In this document: piece after piece, positions 54,225 to 62,555 of the stretch
How the letters are laid out: each line of letters begins with the position of its first letter
Position numbering within the stretch: the stretch's first letter is position 1
Origin: Enterococcus alishanensis
Lineage (GTDB): Bacteria > Bacillota > Bacilli > Lactobacillales > Enterococcaceae
NCBI RefSeq assembly: GCF_019218635.1
Contig: NZ_JAHUZB010000001.1
Span: forward strand, 434,001 to 498,000
DNA: 64,000 nucleotides
Direction of reading: 5' to 3'
Position numbers and translations under genes: made by a program
Notes under the pieces: model-generated
The model's database searches: none
What the model saw: only the letters and a program-made list of their open reading frames with translations
What the model was told of the DNA's origin: nothing

Positions 54225-54256
54225 ACAAAGAAAAAAGGAGTGGATTTCTCCACTCC
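54225..54256 (-). terminator. Minus-strand terminator inside the IS right end
   Basis: GGAGTGGA and TCCACTCC (54237-54256) form an 8-bp stem with a 4-base loop. On the minus strand TTTTTT follows. It would stop transcripts entering from the nuclease gene and replaces the split terminator on that side. Confidence 0.65.
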
Positions 54257-54305
54257 AAAAAAGTCTAACTATTTGGGGTCACTACAATCTGCTAGTCTCT
54301 TTTAT

Positions 54306-55475
54306 TTATTCAAAACCACAACGGCCATATCCTTGAGCAGCAGCTTCAGATTCAGTCATTGAAACAACTGAATTTGCATTAGAAAGTCCGCGACAATTGG
54401 CGTTAAAGTGATATTTTTTTCCAGATTGTGGTGCTACGTAAACAGTTCTTCCTTGGGCGGCTTGCTGTTGCGCAGCTTGTTCGGCTATAATTCTGGCTTG
54501 CTCAGCCGCCGCCGCTTGTTGTTCTTGAGCAATTCTGGCTTGTTCAGCTTCAGCTGCTGCGTGTTCTTCCGCAGCTTTCCGGTCATTTTCTGCTTGAATT
54601 TCAGCAGTGGTTCGACTACTTCCGTCGGCGTAATTAATTTCAACACCATCTTGGATATTAAAGATATAAACATTGAAACTAATTTCATCGTTATTAATTG
54701 ATTGAGCTTGAAGTTGGACGCCTCGTGCAACTAATTCATTTTCACGAAAGATTGGTGTGACTGAATAACGAACAAATTTCTTCGGATTTTGTTTTAGGAA
54801 ATAAGCAATATCAGACTCAAAACGTAACATTTCAGGACTGTTTAGTTGCCGTGTACCGGTAATTAAGTTTTTTAAATTATTATTTTGACCAGTTAATTGA
54901 AAACCAATCAAATGACTACGATTGTAGAGATAATTGTTATCAATTTTTTTATTTCGCCAACCTGTCGGATCAACCGTTAGGGCTTCTCTTTTTTCACTTG
55001 GCATCAAAGATTTGTTTAGTAAGGCTTCACCGTATGTCGCCCGATTTAATGAATCTAAGTCACCATAACTTTCCCAATACCCGATGTCTGTACCCGAGTC
55101 TTCTTCAGTAAAAGTCGGTTTACCGCCATTTACATCGATTGTCTGCTGATCTGTATATTCCATGGCTGCCAGCTCTTGATGGATCTGCTGTTGCTCTTTT
55201 TGGAAATCCAACGCAATTGTTTTACCGGCATTTCCTGTATCTGGTAAATCTTTTTTCTTACTTGTTTCTGTTGAAGCAATCGTCGTTGATACAGTTGTTG
55301 GTGATGTTTGTTGAGGTTCAGGTGCCAAGATGCTGCCGGCAGCCATGATAAATAATGAACCAACAATAATATAGCCACTTTTTTTCTTGTCAGTTTTTTT
55401 ACGAAATGCCGAAATAAAATTGACAATACCAAAAACAAAAGCGATGAAGCCTAACACAATTAATAATGTTTCCAT
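54306..55475 (-). CDS. Membrane-anchored DNA/RNA non-specific endonuclease (EndA-like) with extra C-terminal domain
   Basis: The protein has 389 residues. Two membrane segments (about 2-22 and 34-51) are followed by a Ser/Thr-rich link, then the beta-beta-alpha metal nuclease domain (about 85-275). The catalytic segment is YNRSHLIGFQLTGQNNNLKNLITGTRQLN, in which NRSH takes the place of DRGH as in streptococcal EndA relatives. Next is an Ala/Glu/Gln-rich probable coiled coil (about 285-345) and a C-terminal two-Cys module (CRGLSNANSVVSM...GRC) of the kind seen in exported Lactobacillales nucleases. Likely role: degradation of extracellular DNA or of DNA during uptake. Confidence 0.85.
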   Translation of the reverse strand: METLLIVLGFIAFVFGIVNFISAFRKKTDKKKSGYIIVGSLFIMAAGSILAPEPQQTSPTTVSTTIASTETSKKKDLPDTGNAGKTIALDFQKEQQQIHQELAAMEYTDQQTIDVNGGKPTFTEEDSGTDIGYWESYGDLDSLNRATYGEALLNKSLMPSEKREALTVDPTGWRNKKIDNNYLYNRSHLIGFQLTGQNNNLKNLITGTRQLNSPEMLRFESDIAYFLKQNPKKFVRYSVTPIFRENELVARGVQLQAQSINNDEISFNVYIFNIQDGVEINYADGSSRTTAEIQAENDRKAAEEHAAAEAEQARIAQEQQAAAAEQARIIAEQAAQQQAAQGRTVYVAPQSGKKYHFNANCRGLSNANSVVSMTESEAAAQGYGRCGFE

Positions 55476-55604
55476 TCTAACGCCCCCTTTATATTTATTT
55501 TATCAAACTTCTTCCAAAAATCTCGAAAAAATTTTTATATTAAAAGAAATCCTGAAGATAATTTTTAATTAGTATCAAACATTCTAAAAAAAATTATCTT
55601 CATC

Positions 55605-55628
55605 GTTATTTAAAAAATCTGCTATAAT
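55605..55628 (+). promoter_or_regulatory. Extended -10 promoter of the second nuclease gene
   Basis: TGCTATAAT (TATAAT at 55623-55628) is a strong extended -10, 34 bases ahead of ATG 55662. The -35 region is poorly conserved. Confidence 0.55.
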
Positions 55629-55661
55629 AATTAAGCAAAAAAATTAAAAAAAGAGGTATGT

Positions 55662-56384
55662 ATGGTTAAAAAAAAGAGACCGACTGTCGTTAGCGGCATT
55701 ATTATATTATTAGCAATTGCTTATGGTGTTTACAGTCAAAGCAATCCAGAAAATCAGACGATATCAACAGAACCTAGTATTTCATCTACGATGCCAAGTG
55801 TTACGATTGATCATTTATCAGAAATTCCAGATTATAATGGTGAAAAAGTCATTACGTTGAACCAAAATAATCCCAATTTTAACGAAACTGACTTGTCATT
55901 AGCCAATGGTTCATGGACAATTTTTTCTGATTTAGATGATCTCAATCGCGTAGGACCAGCAAATGGAATGTTAAGTCAAGAGTTGATGCCAACAGAAGAA
56001 AGAGAAAGTTTAAACGTTAAGCCAACTGGCTGGCATCAAAAATTTTATGATGATCAACCTTTATATAATCGTTGTCATCTGGTTGCTTTTCAATTAAGTG
56101 GCGAAAATAATAACTGGAAAAACTTGATGACTGGAACGGCTCGTTTCAATCACCCGGGTATGACTAAGTATGAGGAAGAGGTTGGCGATTATATTCGTGA
56201 AACAAAACATCATGTACGTTATCGTGTATCACCTTATTTTAAAGACGATGAATTGGTTGCTCGTGGGGTCCAGATGGAAGCTCAAAGTATTGAGGATTCA
56301 AATGTTTCGTATAATGTTTTTATTTACAATGTGCAAGATGGTGTAACGATTGATTATACCACTGGTTATTCTAAAGCGAGCTAA
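55662..56384 (+). CDS. Membrane-anchored DNA/RNA non-specific endonuclease (EndA-like)
   Basis: The protein has 240 residues from ATG 55662 behind AGAGGT. A short anchor or signal (about 8-25) is followed by a Ser/Thr link and the nuclease domain: YNRCHLVAFQLSGENNNWKNLMTGTARFN. About half the residues in the domain are identical to the divergent neighbour, including ELVARGVQ and the terminal NVQDGVTIDY. It lacks the coiled coil and the Cys module of its paralogue. The pair probably arose by duplication, with one copy losing or the other gaining the C-terminal part. Confidence 0.86.
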   Translation: MVKKKRPTVVSGIIILLAIAYGVYSQSNPENQTISTEPSISSTMPSVTIDHLSEIPDYNGEKVITLNQNNPNFNETDLSLANGSWTIFSDLDDLNRVGPANGMLSQELMPTEERESLNVKPTGWHQKFYDDQPLYNRCHLVAFQLSGENNNWKNLMTGTARFNHPGMTKYEEEVGDYIRETKHHVRYRVSPYFKDDELVARGVQMEAQSIEDSNVSYNVFIYNVQDGVTIDYTTGYSKAS

Positions 56385-56475
56385 GTGACAATTTTGTTCG
56401 CAGCATTTCAGACTAACGTCCCATTTTTATAAAGTTTTTCTTTGCTAAGATAAGAATTGAAAGCGGGGAGATGAA

Positions 56476-57246
56476 ATGTTAAAAAAAGGTTTATCTAGTT
56501 ATCAATTAAAAATTATAGCAATTGTTTTTATGGTAATCGATCATATCAATACTTATTTTGGTGCAAGTTTAGGGTGGCCTTTGTGGGTATCTTGGTTGGG
56601 TCGATTTGTAGCACCATTATTTGTTTTTTTATTGATTGAAGGATTTTTTTATACTCATAGTCGAAAAAAATATTTGAGGCGATTAAGCTTAGGCGCGGGG
56701 ATAATGCTTTTAGGGAATAGTTTAATTAATTTTTTGGCTGACAATTATACCGATCATTTCACTGGTGGTTTTAGTGTGTTGCAATTAATTGGACCAAATA
56801 ATATTTTTCTAACATTGGCATTATTGTTCGCTTTGATATGGGCAGTTGATTTAAGTCGAGAGAATGGTAAATATTTAGTAGTAGCGGGATTTTTATTACT
56901 ACCAATTTTGTTCAGTGAAGGTGGTCTTTATTTATTGCCAATTAGCTTAATTTTTTACTTTAGCCACTTGAAGCAAAATTCGAAAATTCTTTATTTAGGA
57001 GTTTTTGCTATTTGTTTTGTTTTGTTTGCGTGGAGTATTGTTATTTTTTGGCAGATGAATACTGGGGAGAGTTTGTATCAATATTTGACGTTTGATAATG
57101 AGTTTATGATGGTGACGGTATTACCATTGATTTATTTATACAATGGAAAAAGAGGCGGTTATCAAACCAAAACATCTAAATATTTCTTTTACGTTTTTTA
57201 TCCATTGCATCTATGGGTGATTTATTTAGTAAATATGTTTATATAA
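56476..57246 (+). CDS. TraX family membrane protein
   Basis: The protein has 256 residues and about eight membrane helices. It opens GLSSYQLKIIAIVFMVIDHIN, with the DHI motif that marks TraX-like proteins, then WLGRFVAPLFVFLLIEGFFYTHSRKKY. E. coli TraX acetylates F pilin; chromosomal Firmicutes members are presumed acyltransferases of unknown substrate. ATG 56476 lies behind GGGGAG. It is a single gene ending in a terminator shared with clpP. Confidence 0.85.
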   Translation: MLKKGLSSYQLKIIAIVFMVIDHINTYFGASLGWPLWVSWLGRFVAPLFVFLLIEGFFYTHSRKKYLRRLSLGAGIMLLGNSLINFLADNYTDHFTGGFSVLQLIGPNNIFLTLALLFALIWAVDLSRENGKYLVVAGFLLLPILFSEGGLYLLPISLIFYFSHLKQNSKILYLGVFAICFVLFAWSIVIFWQMNTGESLYQYLTFDNEFMMVTVLPLIYLYNGKRGGYQTKTSKYFFYVFYPLHLWVIYLVNMFI

Positions 57247-57250
57247 AAAA

Positions 57251-57279
57251 ACTCCTGCAAAAAATTTGCAGGAGTCATT
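57251..57279. terminator. Bidirectional terminator between traX-like gene and clpP
   Basis: ACTCCTGCAAA and TTTGCAGGAGT form an 11-bp stem with a 3-base loop. AAAAAA precedes it and CATTTT follows. It serves the convergent clpP gene best. Confidence 0.82.
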
Positions 57280-57283
57280 TTGT

Positions 57284-57877
57284 TTAGCTTAAAGCTGAAC
57301 TATTTTCCATTACTTCGTCAATTAGACCATATGCTTTTGCTTCTTCAGCTGTCATATAGTTGTCACGGTCAGTATCTTTTTCAATCACTTCAAGTGGTTG
57401 ACCAGTCCGTTCAGCTAAAATTTTATTCAAGCGTTCGCGAGTTTTTAAGATATGTTTTGCTGCAATTTCGATTTCAGTTGCTTGACCTTGGGCGCCACCT
57501 AATGGTTGGTGAATCATGATTTCAGCATTCGGTAAGGCAAAACGTTTCCCTTTTTGGCCAGCTGTTAATAAGAAACTACCCATTGATGCAGCCATCCCTA
57601 AAACGATTGTTTGGACATCGGCTTTTACAAAGTTCATTGTGTCAAAAATTGCTAAACCGGCAGATACACTACCACCAGGAGAGTTAATGTAGATATAAAT
57701 ATCTTTTTCAGAGTCCTGTGCATCTAAAAATAGTAATTGGGCAATCACTGAGTTTGCCACGTTATCATCAATCGCGCCACTCAACATAATAATCCGGTCT
57801 TTTAATAGACGAGAGTAAATATCGTAAGCTCTTTCGCCACGAGATGATTGTTCAATAACTGTAGGGACTAAATTCAT
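57284..57877 (-). CDS. clpP: ATP-dependent Clp protease proteolytic subunit
   Basis: ClpP forms the 14-subunit serine protease barrel served by ClpX, ClpC and ClpE. The protein has 197 residues. The catalytic triad is complete: Ser98 in GMAASMGSF, His123 in MIHQPLGG and Asp172 in [11 protein letters not shown] 57877 lies eight bases behind GAGGAG. A CtsR operator covers the promoter. A palindrome (ACACTTGAAGTGT) lies in the leader. It is monocistronic. Confidence 0.97.
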   Translation of the reverse strand: MNLVPTVIEQSSRGERAYDIYSRLLKDRIIMLSGAIDDNVANSVIAQLLFLDAQDSEKDIYIYINSPGGSVSAGLAIFDTMNFVKADVQTIVLGMAASMGSFLLTAGQKGKRFALPNAEIMIHQPLGGAQGQATEIEIAAKHILKTRERLNKILAERTGQPLEVIEKDTDRDNYMTAEEAKAYGLIDEVMENSSALS

Positions 57878-57952
57878 AGGAAATTCCTCCTCAAATCTTT
57901 TTTCAAAATTATTTTAGCACACTTCAAGTGTAATTGCTAAATTCTAAAACAT

Positions 57953-57982
57953 AGTATAATCTATTGGTCAACATTGGTCAAA
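57953..57982 (-). promoter_or_regulatory. clpP promoter with CtsR operator
   Basis: On the minus strand TTGACC (57981-57976), 17 bases and TATACT (57958-57953) form the promoter. On the plus strand GGTCAAC (57966-57972), ATT, GGTCAAA (57976-57982) matches the CtsR heptad repeat with its 3-base spacer and covers the -35 and spacer, so heat-shock repression is expected. Confidence 0.85.
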
Positions 57983-58070
57983 TGTTTTGGACGATTATTT
58001 TGACTTTCTTCAACCATCCTTTTTAATTCGGAAATATGGTAATATAAAAGACAGGAAAAGAGGGTGAAAA

Positions 58071-58586
58071 ATGAGTACTGGACTTATTGGATTAATCGGT
58101 GTTTTGATTGGTGCTGCGATTGTTGGCGTGACAGTTTTTTTCTTTTTTAAATATCAAGAAAGACAAACTTATCGGAAACGAGAACTTGAACACCGAGTAA
58201 AAGAAATTGAAGTAATGAATTTATTAAATAAAAAAATCAATGAAATTTTGAGTAAACGTAGCTTAATGATGGAAAATTACGTTAGTTTCAATGCATTTGA
58301 TGATACTTATATAGCAATTGATGATTATATTTATTTGCAATCTTTTGCCGCACAAAATAATTTTTATTTACCGACATATCTAGTGGAAGAGTTTTTTAAA
58401 AATATTTCCCATCGTAAAATGGTTATTTCACCTGAAGAAACCGTTCGTTTGGGAGGTTACGCATACAAGGGTGGACGAGTATTGATGGAATCTTTTGCTG
58501 ATGAATTACTTTCAATTACGCAGGAAAAGAAAAATCAATTAGCACGTTTAACAAAAGAACCGTTACGCTATTTTGATGTAAAGTAG
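58071..58586 (+). CDS. Membrane-anchored protein of unknown function upstream of miaA
   Basis: I do not recognise a family for this 171-residue protein. One membrane helix (about 5-27), with a following YQERQTYRKRELEHR basic/coiled stretch, makes it a single-pass protein with a cytoplasmic C-terminal part. That part holds LNKKINEILSKRSLMMENYVSFNAFDDTYIAIDDYIYLQ and a helical end. ATG 58071 lies behind GAGGGTG. It is seven bases ahead of miaA, so it is cotranscribed with miaA, hflX and the PLP gene. Confidence 0.7.
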   Translation: MSTGLIGLIGVLIGAAIVGVTVFFFFKYQERQTYRKRELEHRVKEIEVMNLLNKKINEILSKRSLMMENYVSFNAFDDTYIAIDDYIYLQSFAAQNNFYLPTYLVEEFFKNISHRKMVISPEETVRLGGYAYKGGRVLMESFADELLSITQEKKNQLARLTKEPLRYFDVK

Positions 58587-58593
58587 GAATATA

Positions 58594-59514
58594 ATGGAGA
58601 AAGTATTAGTTATAGTTGGACCAACAGCGGTTGGTAAGACCAGTTTGAGTATTGATTTAGCAAAAAAATTTAACGGTGAAATTATTAGTGGTGACTCTTT
58701 GCAAGTTTATCGAACACTAGATATTGGTACTGCCAAAGTGACTGAAAAAGAAAAAGAGAGAATTCCCCATTATTTAATTGATGTTAAGGATCCAAATGAA
58801 AATTACTCAGTTGCAGAGTTTCAAAAAGAAGCGCGAAAAAAAATTGTGGATATTACTGCTACGGGAAAATTACCAATCGTAGTAGGTGGTACAGGCTTAT
58901 ATATTCAATCCTTGTTATGGGATTATCAGTTAGGTAAAGCTGAAACTGACCATGATCTTCAGTTAAGAAAAAAATATGAAATCTTTGCTGAAAAAAACGG
59001 CAAATCAGCACTTTGGGGGCAGTTAAAAGCGCTCGATCCATTAGCAGCAGAGAAAATCCACTTTAATAATCAAAAAAAAGTTATTCGAGCATTGGAAGTT
59101 TTTGAATTAACTGGACGTTCAATTTTTTCACCAGAAAAAACACCTAAATTGCTTTATAATCCAATGATTATTGGCCTAAATACAGAAAGAAAATTGTTAT
59201 ATCAGCGGATCAATCAACGGGTGGATCAAATGATTAATGATGGGTTATTGGATGAAGCCGAAAAACTTTTTGTTACGCCTACTGTTCAAGCAGCTCAAGG
59301 AATAGGCTATAAAGAATTATTCCCATATTTTCGAGGAGAACAATCTTTAACTGAAGCAACCGAAGAAATTAAGTTGCAATCCAGAAGATATGCCAAGCGG
59401 CAGTTGACTTGGTTTAGAAATCGAATGCCTGTTGTTTGGTATGATTTGGTGCAACAACCAGAAACTATTACAAATATAGAAAATGCTGTGGCAACATGGC
59501 TTAAGGAGGGATAG
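58594..59514 (+). CDS. miaA: tRNA dimethylallyltransferase
   Basis: MiaA adds an isopentenyl group to A37 of tRNAs reading UNN codons. The protein has 306 residues. The P-loop is GPTAVGKTSLS (9-19), then SGDSLQVYRTLDIGTAK (about 33-49), the VVGGTGLYIQSLLW segment and GIGYKELFPYF near 229-239. QSRRYAKRQLTWFRN near the end binds tRNA. miaA followed by hflX is a conserved order; only two bases separate them here. Confidence 0.96.
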   Translation: MEKVLVIVGPTAVGKTSLSIDLAKKFNGEIISGDSLQVYRTLDIGTAKVTEKEKERIPHYLIDVKDPNENYSVAEFQKEARKKIVDITATGKLPIVVGGTGLYIQSLLWDYQLGKAETDHDLQLRKKYEIFAEKNGKSALWGQLKALDPLAAEKIHFNNQKKVIRALEVFELTGRSIFSPEKTPKLLYNPMIIGLNTERKLLYQRINQRVDQMINDGLLDEAEKLFVTPTVQAAQGIGYKELFPYFRGEQSLTEATEEIKLQSRRYAKRQLTWFRNRMPVVWYDLVQQPETITNIENAVATWLKEG

Positions 59515-59516
59515 AA

Positions 59517-60761
59517 TTGTCAGAACGCGTAATTCTAGTTGGTGTAGAAACAGATGATACAACATCCAATTTTTTAGAATCCATGCACGAATTGGCCGGA
59601 TTAACTAAAACGGCCCATGGTGAAATTGTGTATTCATTGACCCAAAAACGTCAAAAAGTAGACCGCCAAACAATTATCGGTAAAGGGAAAATGGCTGAAC
59701 TGCAACAATTAGTAGAAGCTCATGAAGCTGATTTAGTTATTTTTAACCATGCTTTATCTCCTCGCCAAGCAGAGACAATTGAAGGTATTGTAGGTGTGCC
59801 GGTAATTGATCGTATTCAATTAATATTAGATATTTTTGCCCAAAGAGCTCGTTCAAAAGAAGGCAAATTGCAAGTCGAGTTGGCGCAATTAAATTATTTA
59901 TTTCATCGATTAACTGGTCAAGGGCAAAGTTTATCTCGTTTAGGTGGTGGGATTGGTACCCGTGGACCTGGAGAAACCAAATTGGAAACAGATCGACGAC
60001 ATATTCGCCGACGAATTTCTGCTATTAAAAAAGATTTAAAAGAAGTGGAAGCCCATCGTGAACGTTCTCGTCAAAAAAGAAACGATTCAACTGTCTTTCA
60101 AATTGGTTTAATAGGCTATACCAATGCCGGTAAATCAACGATCTTTAATTTACTTACGAGCGCCGATACTTATTCACAAGATCAATTATTTGCCACTTTA
60201 GATCCTTTGACTAAACGTTGGTCATTACCGCAAGGAATGCAAACAACGGTAACTGATACTGTTGGATTCATTCAAGATTTACCAACACAATTAGTGGATG
60301 CCTTTCATTCAACTTTAGAAGAAAGTCGTGGAATGGATTTATTATTACATGTGGTCGATGCTAGTGCTGAGGACCGTCAGCAGCAAGAACAGACGGTTTT
60401 AGATTTGTTGAAAGAGTTGGAGATGGAAGATATTCCCATGCTGACTGTTTATAATAAAGCCGATAAAATCAATCCGATTCAATTTGCACCAACCCTATTT
60501 CCTAATACACTTATTTCAGCTAAATCCTCTAAAGGAAAAGAACAGCTGTCAGAAAGTATTAGAAAAGAAATAATGGAAATTTTGAGCCCATATTTGCTAA
60601 GTATTTCAGCTAGTGAGGGACAATTATTAAGCACAATTAAACGAGAAACATTGGTTTTAGCGGAAGACTTTGACGAGTCTAGTGAAACCTATCAAATTCG
60701 TGGTTTTGCGAAAGAAAGTTCTCAATGGATAAGGAGAATGGGTGACAATGTGGCAGAATAA
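59517..60761 (+). CDS. hflX: Ribosome-associated GTPase HflX
   Basis: HflX splits stalled or hibernating ribosomes under stress. The protein has 414 residues from TTG 59517 behind AAGGAGG. The N-terminal domain has GKGKMAEL and DRIQLILDIFAQRARSKEGKLQVELAQL, followed by SRLGGGIGTRGPGETKLE, the HflX glycine-rich signature. The G domain has GYTNAGKSTIFN (G1), DTVGFIQDLP (G3) and NKAD (G4). It overlaps the PLP gene downstream by 14 bases. Confidence 0.96.
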   Translation: MSERVILVGVETDDTTSNFLESMHELAGLTKTAHGEIVYSLTQKRQKVDRQTIIGKGKMAELQQLVEAHEADLVIFNHALSPRQAETIEGIVGVPVIDRIQLILDIFAQRARSKEGKLQVELAQLNYLFHRLTGQGQSLSRLGGGIGTRGPGETKLETDRRHIRRRISAIKKDLKEVEAHRERSRQKRNDSTVFQIGLIGYTNAGKSTIFNLLTSADTYSQDQLFATLDPLTKRWSLPQGMQTTVTDTVGFIQDLPTQLVDAFHSTLEESRGMDLLLHVVDASAEDRQQQEQTVLDLLKELEMEDIPMLTVYNKADKINPIQFAPTLFPNTLISAKSSKGKEQLSESIRKEIMEILSPYLLSISASEGQLLSTIKRETLVLAEDFDESSETYQIRGFAKESSQWIRRMGDNVAE

Positions 60762-61998
60762 TTTTCCAGATGAATTAAAAAATAAGATTGAACAAGTGGA
60801 CCAACAAATTGAACTTCGCCTAAAAGAAGTAAAAGATATTGCTTTAACAAATCAGCAAAAAGTTTTAACAGCTTTTCGTGAACAACGGGTTTCAGAGACC
60901 CATTTTTTACCTTCAACTGGTTATGGTAACGATGATTTAGGTCGCGATGTATTAGAAGCAGTCTATGCCCAAGTTTTTGGTGCAGAGGCTGCTTTAGTTC
61001 GTCCACAAATTGTTTCTGGTACCCATGCAATTGCAACAGCATTGTATGGAAATCTACGCCCTGGAGATGAACTTTTATATATTACAGGGACTCCTTACGA
61101 TACTTTGTTGGAAGTGTTAGGTGAAACTGGTAATGGCGTAGGCTCTTTTAAAGAATATAATATTGGCTATGATGCAGTTGATTTATTACCAGATGGATCA
61201 GTTGATTTTACAGGAATAAAAAATAAATTAACTGAAAGTACTAAGATTGTTGCTATTCAAAGATCTCGCGGGTATGCTATGCGCGCTTCTTTCACGATTG
61301 AAAAAATCAAAGAAATGTGTGATTTCATTAGACAGATCGCACCACAAGTGATTATTTTTGTCGATAATTGTTACGGTGAGTTTGCTGAGCTAACTGAACC
61401 GACTGAAGTAGGTGCGGATATAATAGCTGGCTCCTTGATTAAAAATCCAGGTGGCGGCATTGCAAAAACGGGTGGATATATTGTTGGGCGAGAAGATTTG
61501 GTAGAAAAAGCTGCTATCCGCCTAACAACTCCAGGAGTAGGTGCTGAAGGTGGAGCCATGCTGGGAAATGTCTATGATATGTTATACGGATTCTTTTTGG
61601 CCCCTCATGTAGTCAGCCAAGCTATTAGCGGTGCAATTTATTCGGCTGCAATTTTAGCTGAACATGATTTCAATTCTACACCTAAATGGTATGAACCTCG
61701 CACCGATCTAATTCAGCTCATTGACTTTAGAGACAAGGAAAAGATGGTTGCTTTTGCGCAAGCGATACAAAAATTCTCACCAATTGATGCGTATGTTGCA
61801 CCTGTTCCATCGTACATGGCTGGCTACGAAGATGACATAATAATGGCGGCTGGAACTTTTATTCAGGGTGCCAGCATTGAGTTAAGTGCCGATGGTCCAT
61901 TGCGAGAACCTTATTCCTTATATTTACAAGGTGGCTTGACCTTTGAACATGTTAAAATCGCTGTTTCCAATGCAATTAATGAAGTTTTTTACCGGTAA
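60748..61998 (+). CDS. Methionine gamma-lyase family / YnbB-type PLP protein
   Basis: ATG 60748 or GTG 60742 could start it; AAGGAG is 5 bases before the GTG and 11 before the ATG, so the choice is open. It has about 416 residues. PLP-enzyme signs are PQIVSGTHAIATALYGNL, VAIQRSRGYAMR, FVDNCYGEF and the lysine segment GSLIKNPGGGIAKTGGYIVG. It belongs to the group annotated as aluminium resistance or methionine gamma-lyase-like, which sits between hflX and glnR in Firmicutes (YnbB in B. subtilis). The true reaction is not established. Confidence 0.88.
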   Translation: MWQNNFPDELKNKIEQVDQQIELRLKEVKDIALTNQQKVLTAFREQRVSETHFLPSTGYGNDDLGRDVLEAVYAQVFGAEAALVRPQIVSGTHAIATALYGNLRPGDELLYITGTPYDTLLEVLGETGNGVGSFKEYNIGYDAVDLLPDGSVDFTGIKNKLTESTKIVAIQRSRGYAMRASFTIEKIKEMCDFIRQIAPQVIIFVDNCYGEFAELTEPTEVGADIIAGSLIKNPGGGIAKTGGYIVGREDLVEKAAIRLTTPGVGAEGGAMLGNVYDMLYGFFLAPHVVSQAISGAIYSAAILAEHDFNSTPKWYEPRTDLIQLIDFRDKEKMVAFAQAIQKFSPIDAYVAPVPSYMAGYEDDIIMAAGTFIQGASIELSADGPLREPYSLYLQGGLTFEHVKIAVSNAINEVFYR

Positions 61999-62042
61999 TA
62001 GTTAAATTAAAAATCCCTCATTTCCGAACAATTTATTTTTAA

Positions 62043-62096
62043 TGTAAGGAAATCTAACATTTTGGGTTGACAACCGGTCTAACGCTTTGGTATTCT
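62043..62096 (+). promoter_or_regulatory. glnRA promoter with GlnR boxes
   Basis: TGTAA, seven bases, TAACA (62043-62059) fits the GlnR/TnrA consensus TGTNA-N7-TNACA exactly. A weaker second copy, TGACA...TAACG (62068-62084), overlaps the -35 TTGACA (62067-62072), which is 18 bases before TATTCT (62091-62096). Two-site autorepression as in B. subtilis glnRA is expected. Confidence 0.8.
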
Positions 62097-62129
62097 ATTT
62101 TCAACATCAAGAGGCAAGGAGGATAAGTC

Positions 62130-62513
62130 ATGCGGGAAAAGGAATTACGTAGATCTTTAGCTGTTTTTCCAATTGGTACAGTTATGAAATTAACTGATTT
62201 AACGGCGCGACAAATTAGATATTACGAAGAACAAGAACTGATTCATCCTGAACGTAGCGATGGGAACCGTAGGATGTATTCTTTAAACGACATTGATGTG
62301 TTACTAGAGATTAAAGATTATCTATCAGACGGATTAAATATGGCAGGGATTAAACGAGTTTATCAAATGCGTCAAGATGAAGCCAAAGCTGCCAAAGATA
62401 AACCACCGTTAACTGATAAAGATGTTCGCCGAATTTTTTATGATGAAATGATGACCCAAAGTGGTTTAAACCAACAACAACATCCATACCAATCACAAGG
62501 TCCACGGCTGTAG
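62130..62513 (+). CDS. glnR: Nitrogen-responsive MerR-family repressor GlnR
   Basis: GlnR represses glnRA and other nitrogen genes when glutamine is plentiful, helped by feedback-inhibited glutamine synthetase. The protein has 127 residues. The MerR winged helix (about 12-80) reads FPIGTVMKLTDLTARQIRYYEEQELIHPERSDGNRRMYSLNDI. A short C-terminal tail ends NQQQHPYQSQGPRL, the part that interacts with GlnA in relatives. ATG 62130 lies behind AAGGAGG. glnA follows after 42 bases. Confidence 0.95.
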   Translation: MREKELRRSLAVFPIGTVMKLTDLTARQIRYYEEQELIHPERSDGNRRMYSLNDIDVLLEIKDYLSDGLNMAGIKRVYQMRQDEAKAAKDKPPLTDKDVRRIFYDEMMTQSGLNQQQHPYQSQGPRL

Positions 62514-62555
62514 TGATTGTGGAAATAAAAAAATGAAGTGCAAGGAAGGGATACT

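Larger units (their letters stand above)
52738..54286 (+). mobile_element. IS3-family (IS150 group) insertion sequence, decayed
   Basis: The element is 1549 bp long. Terminal inverted repeats begin TGTA, continue GACCCCAAA and then AGTTAGAC, with a few mismatches. It is flanked by a 3-bp target duplication, ATC (52735-52737 and 54287-54289). It carries orfA and orfB of the IS150 type. Two lesions suggest it can no longer move: orfA has shifted out of its ancestral frame near 53277, and orfB has His in place of the first catalytic Asp. An intact duplication with sharp ends shows the insertion itself was clean. Confidence 0.92.
52720..54303. terminator. Terminator split by an insertion sequence in its loop
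   Basis: AAAAGAGACTAGCA (52720-52733) and TGCTAGTCTCTTTT (54290-54303) are perfect reverse complements. Before insertion they would have formed a 14-bp bidirectional terminator with a 4-base loop (AATC) between the convergent CPBP and nuclease genes. The insertion (52738-54286) landed in that loop. Confidence 0.85.

Noticed and set aside
54408-54701. Plus-strand open frame inside the EndA-like gene
   Set aside because: It is a reading-frame shadow of the repetitive Ala/Glu/Gln-coding stretch on the other strand.
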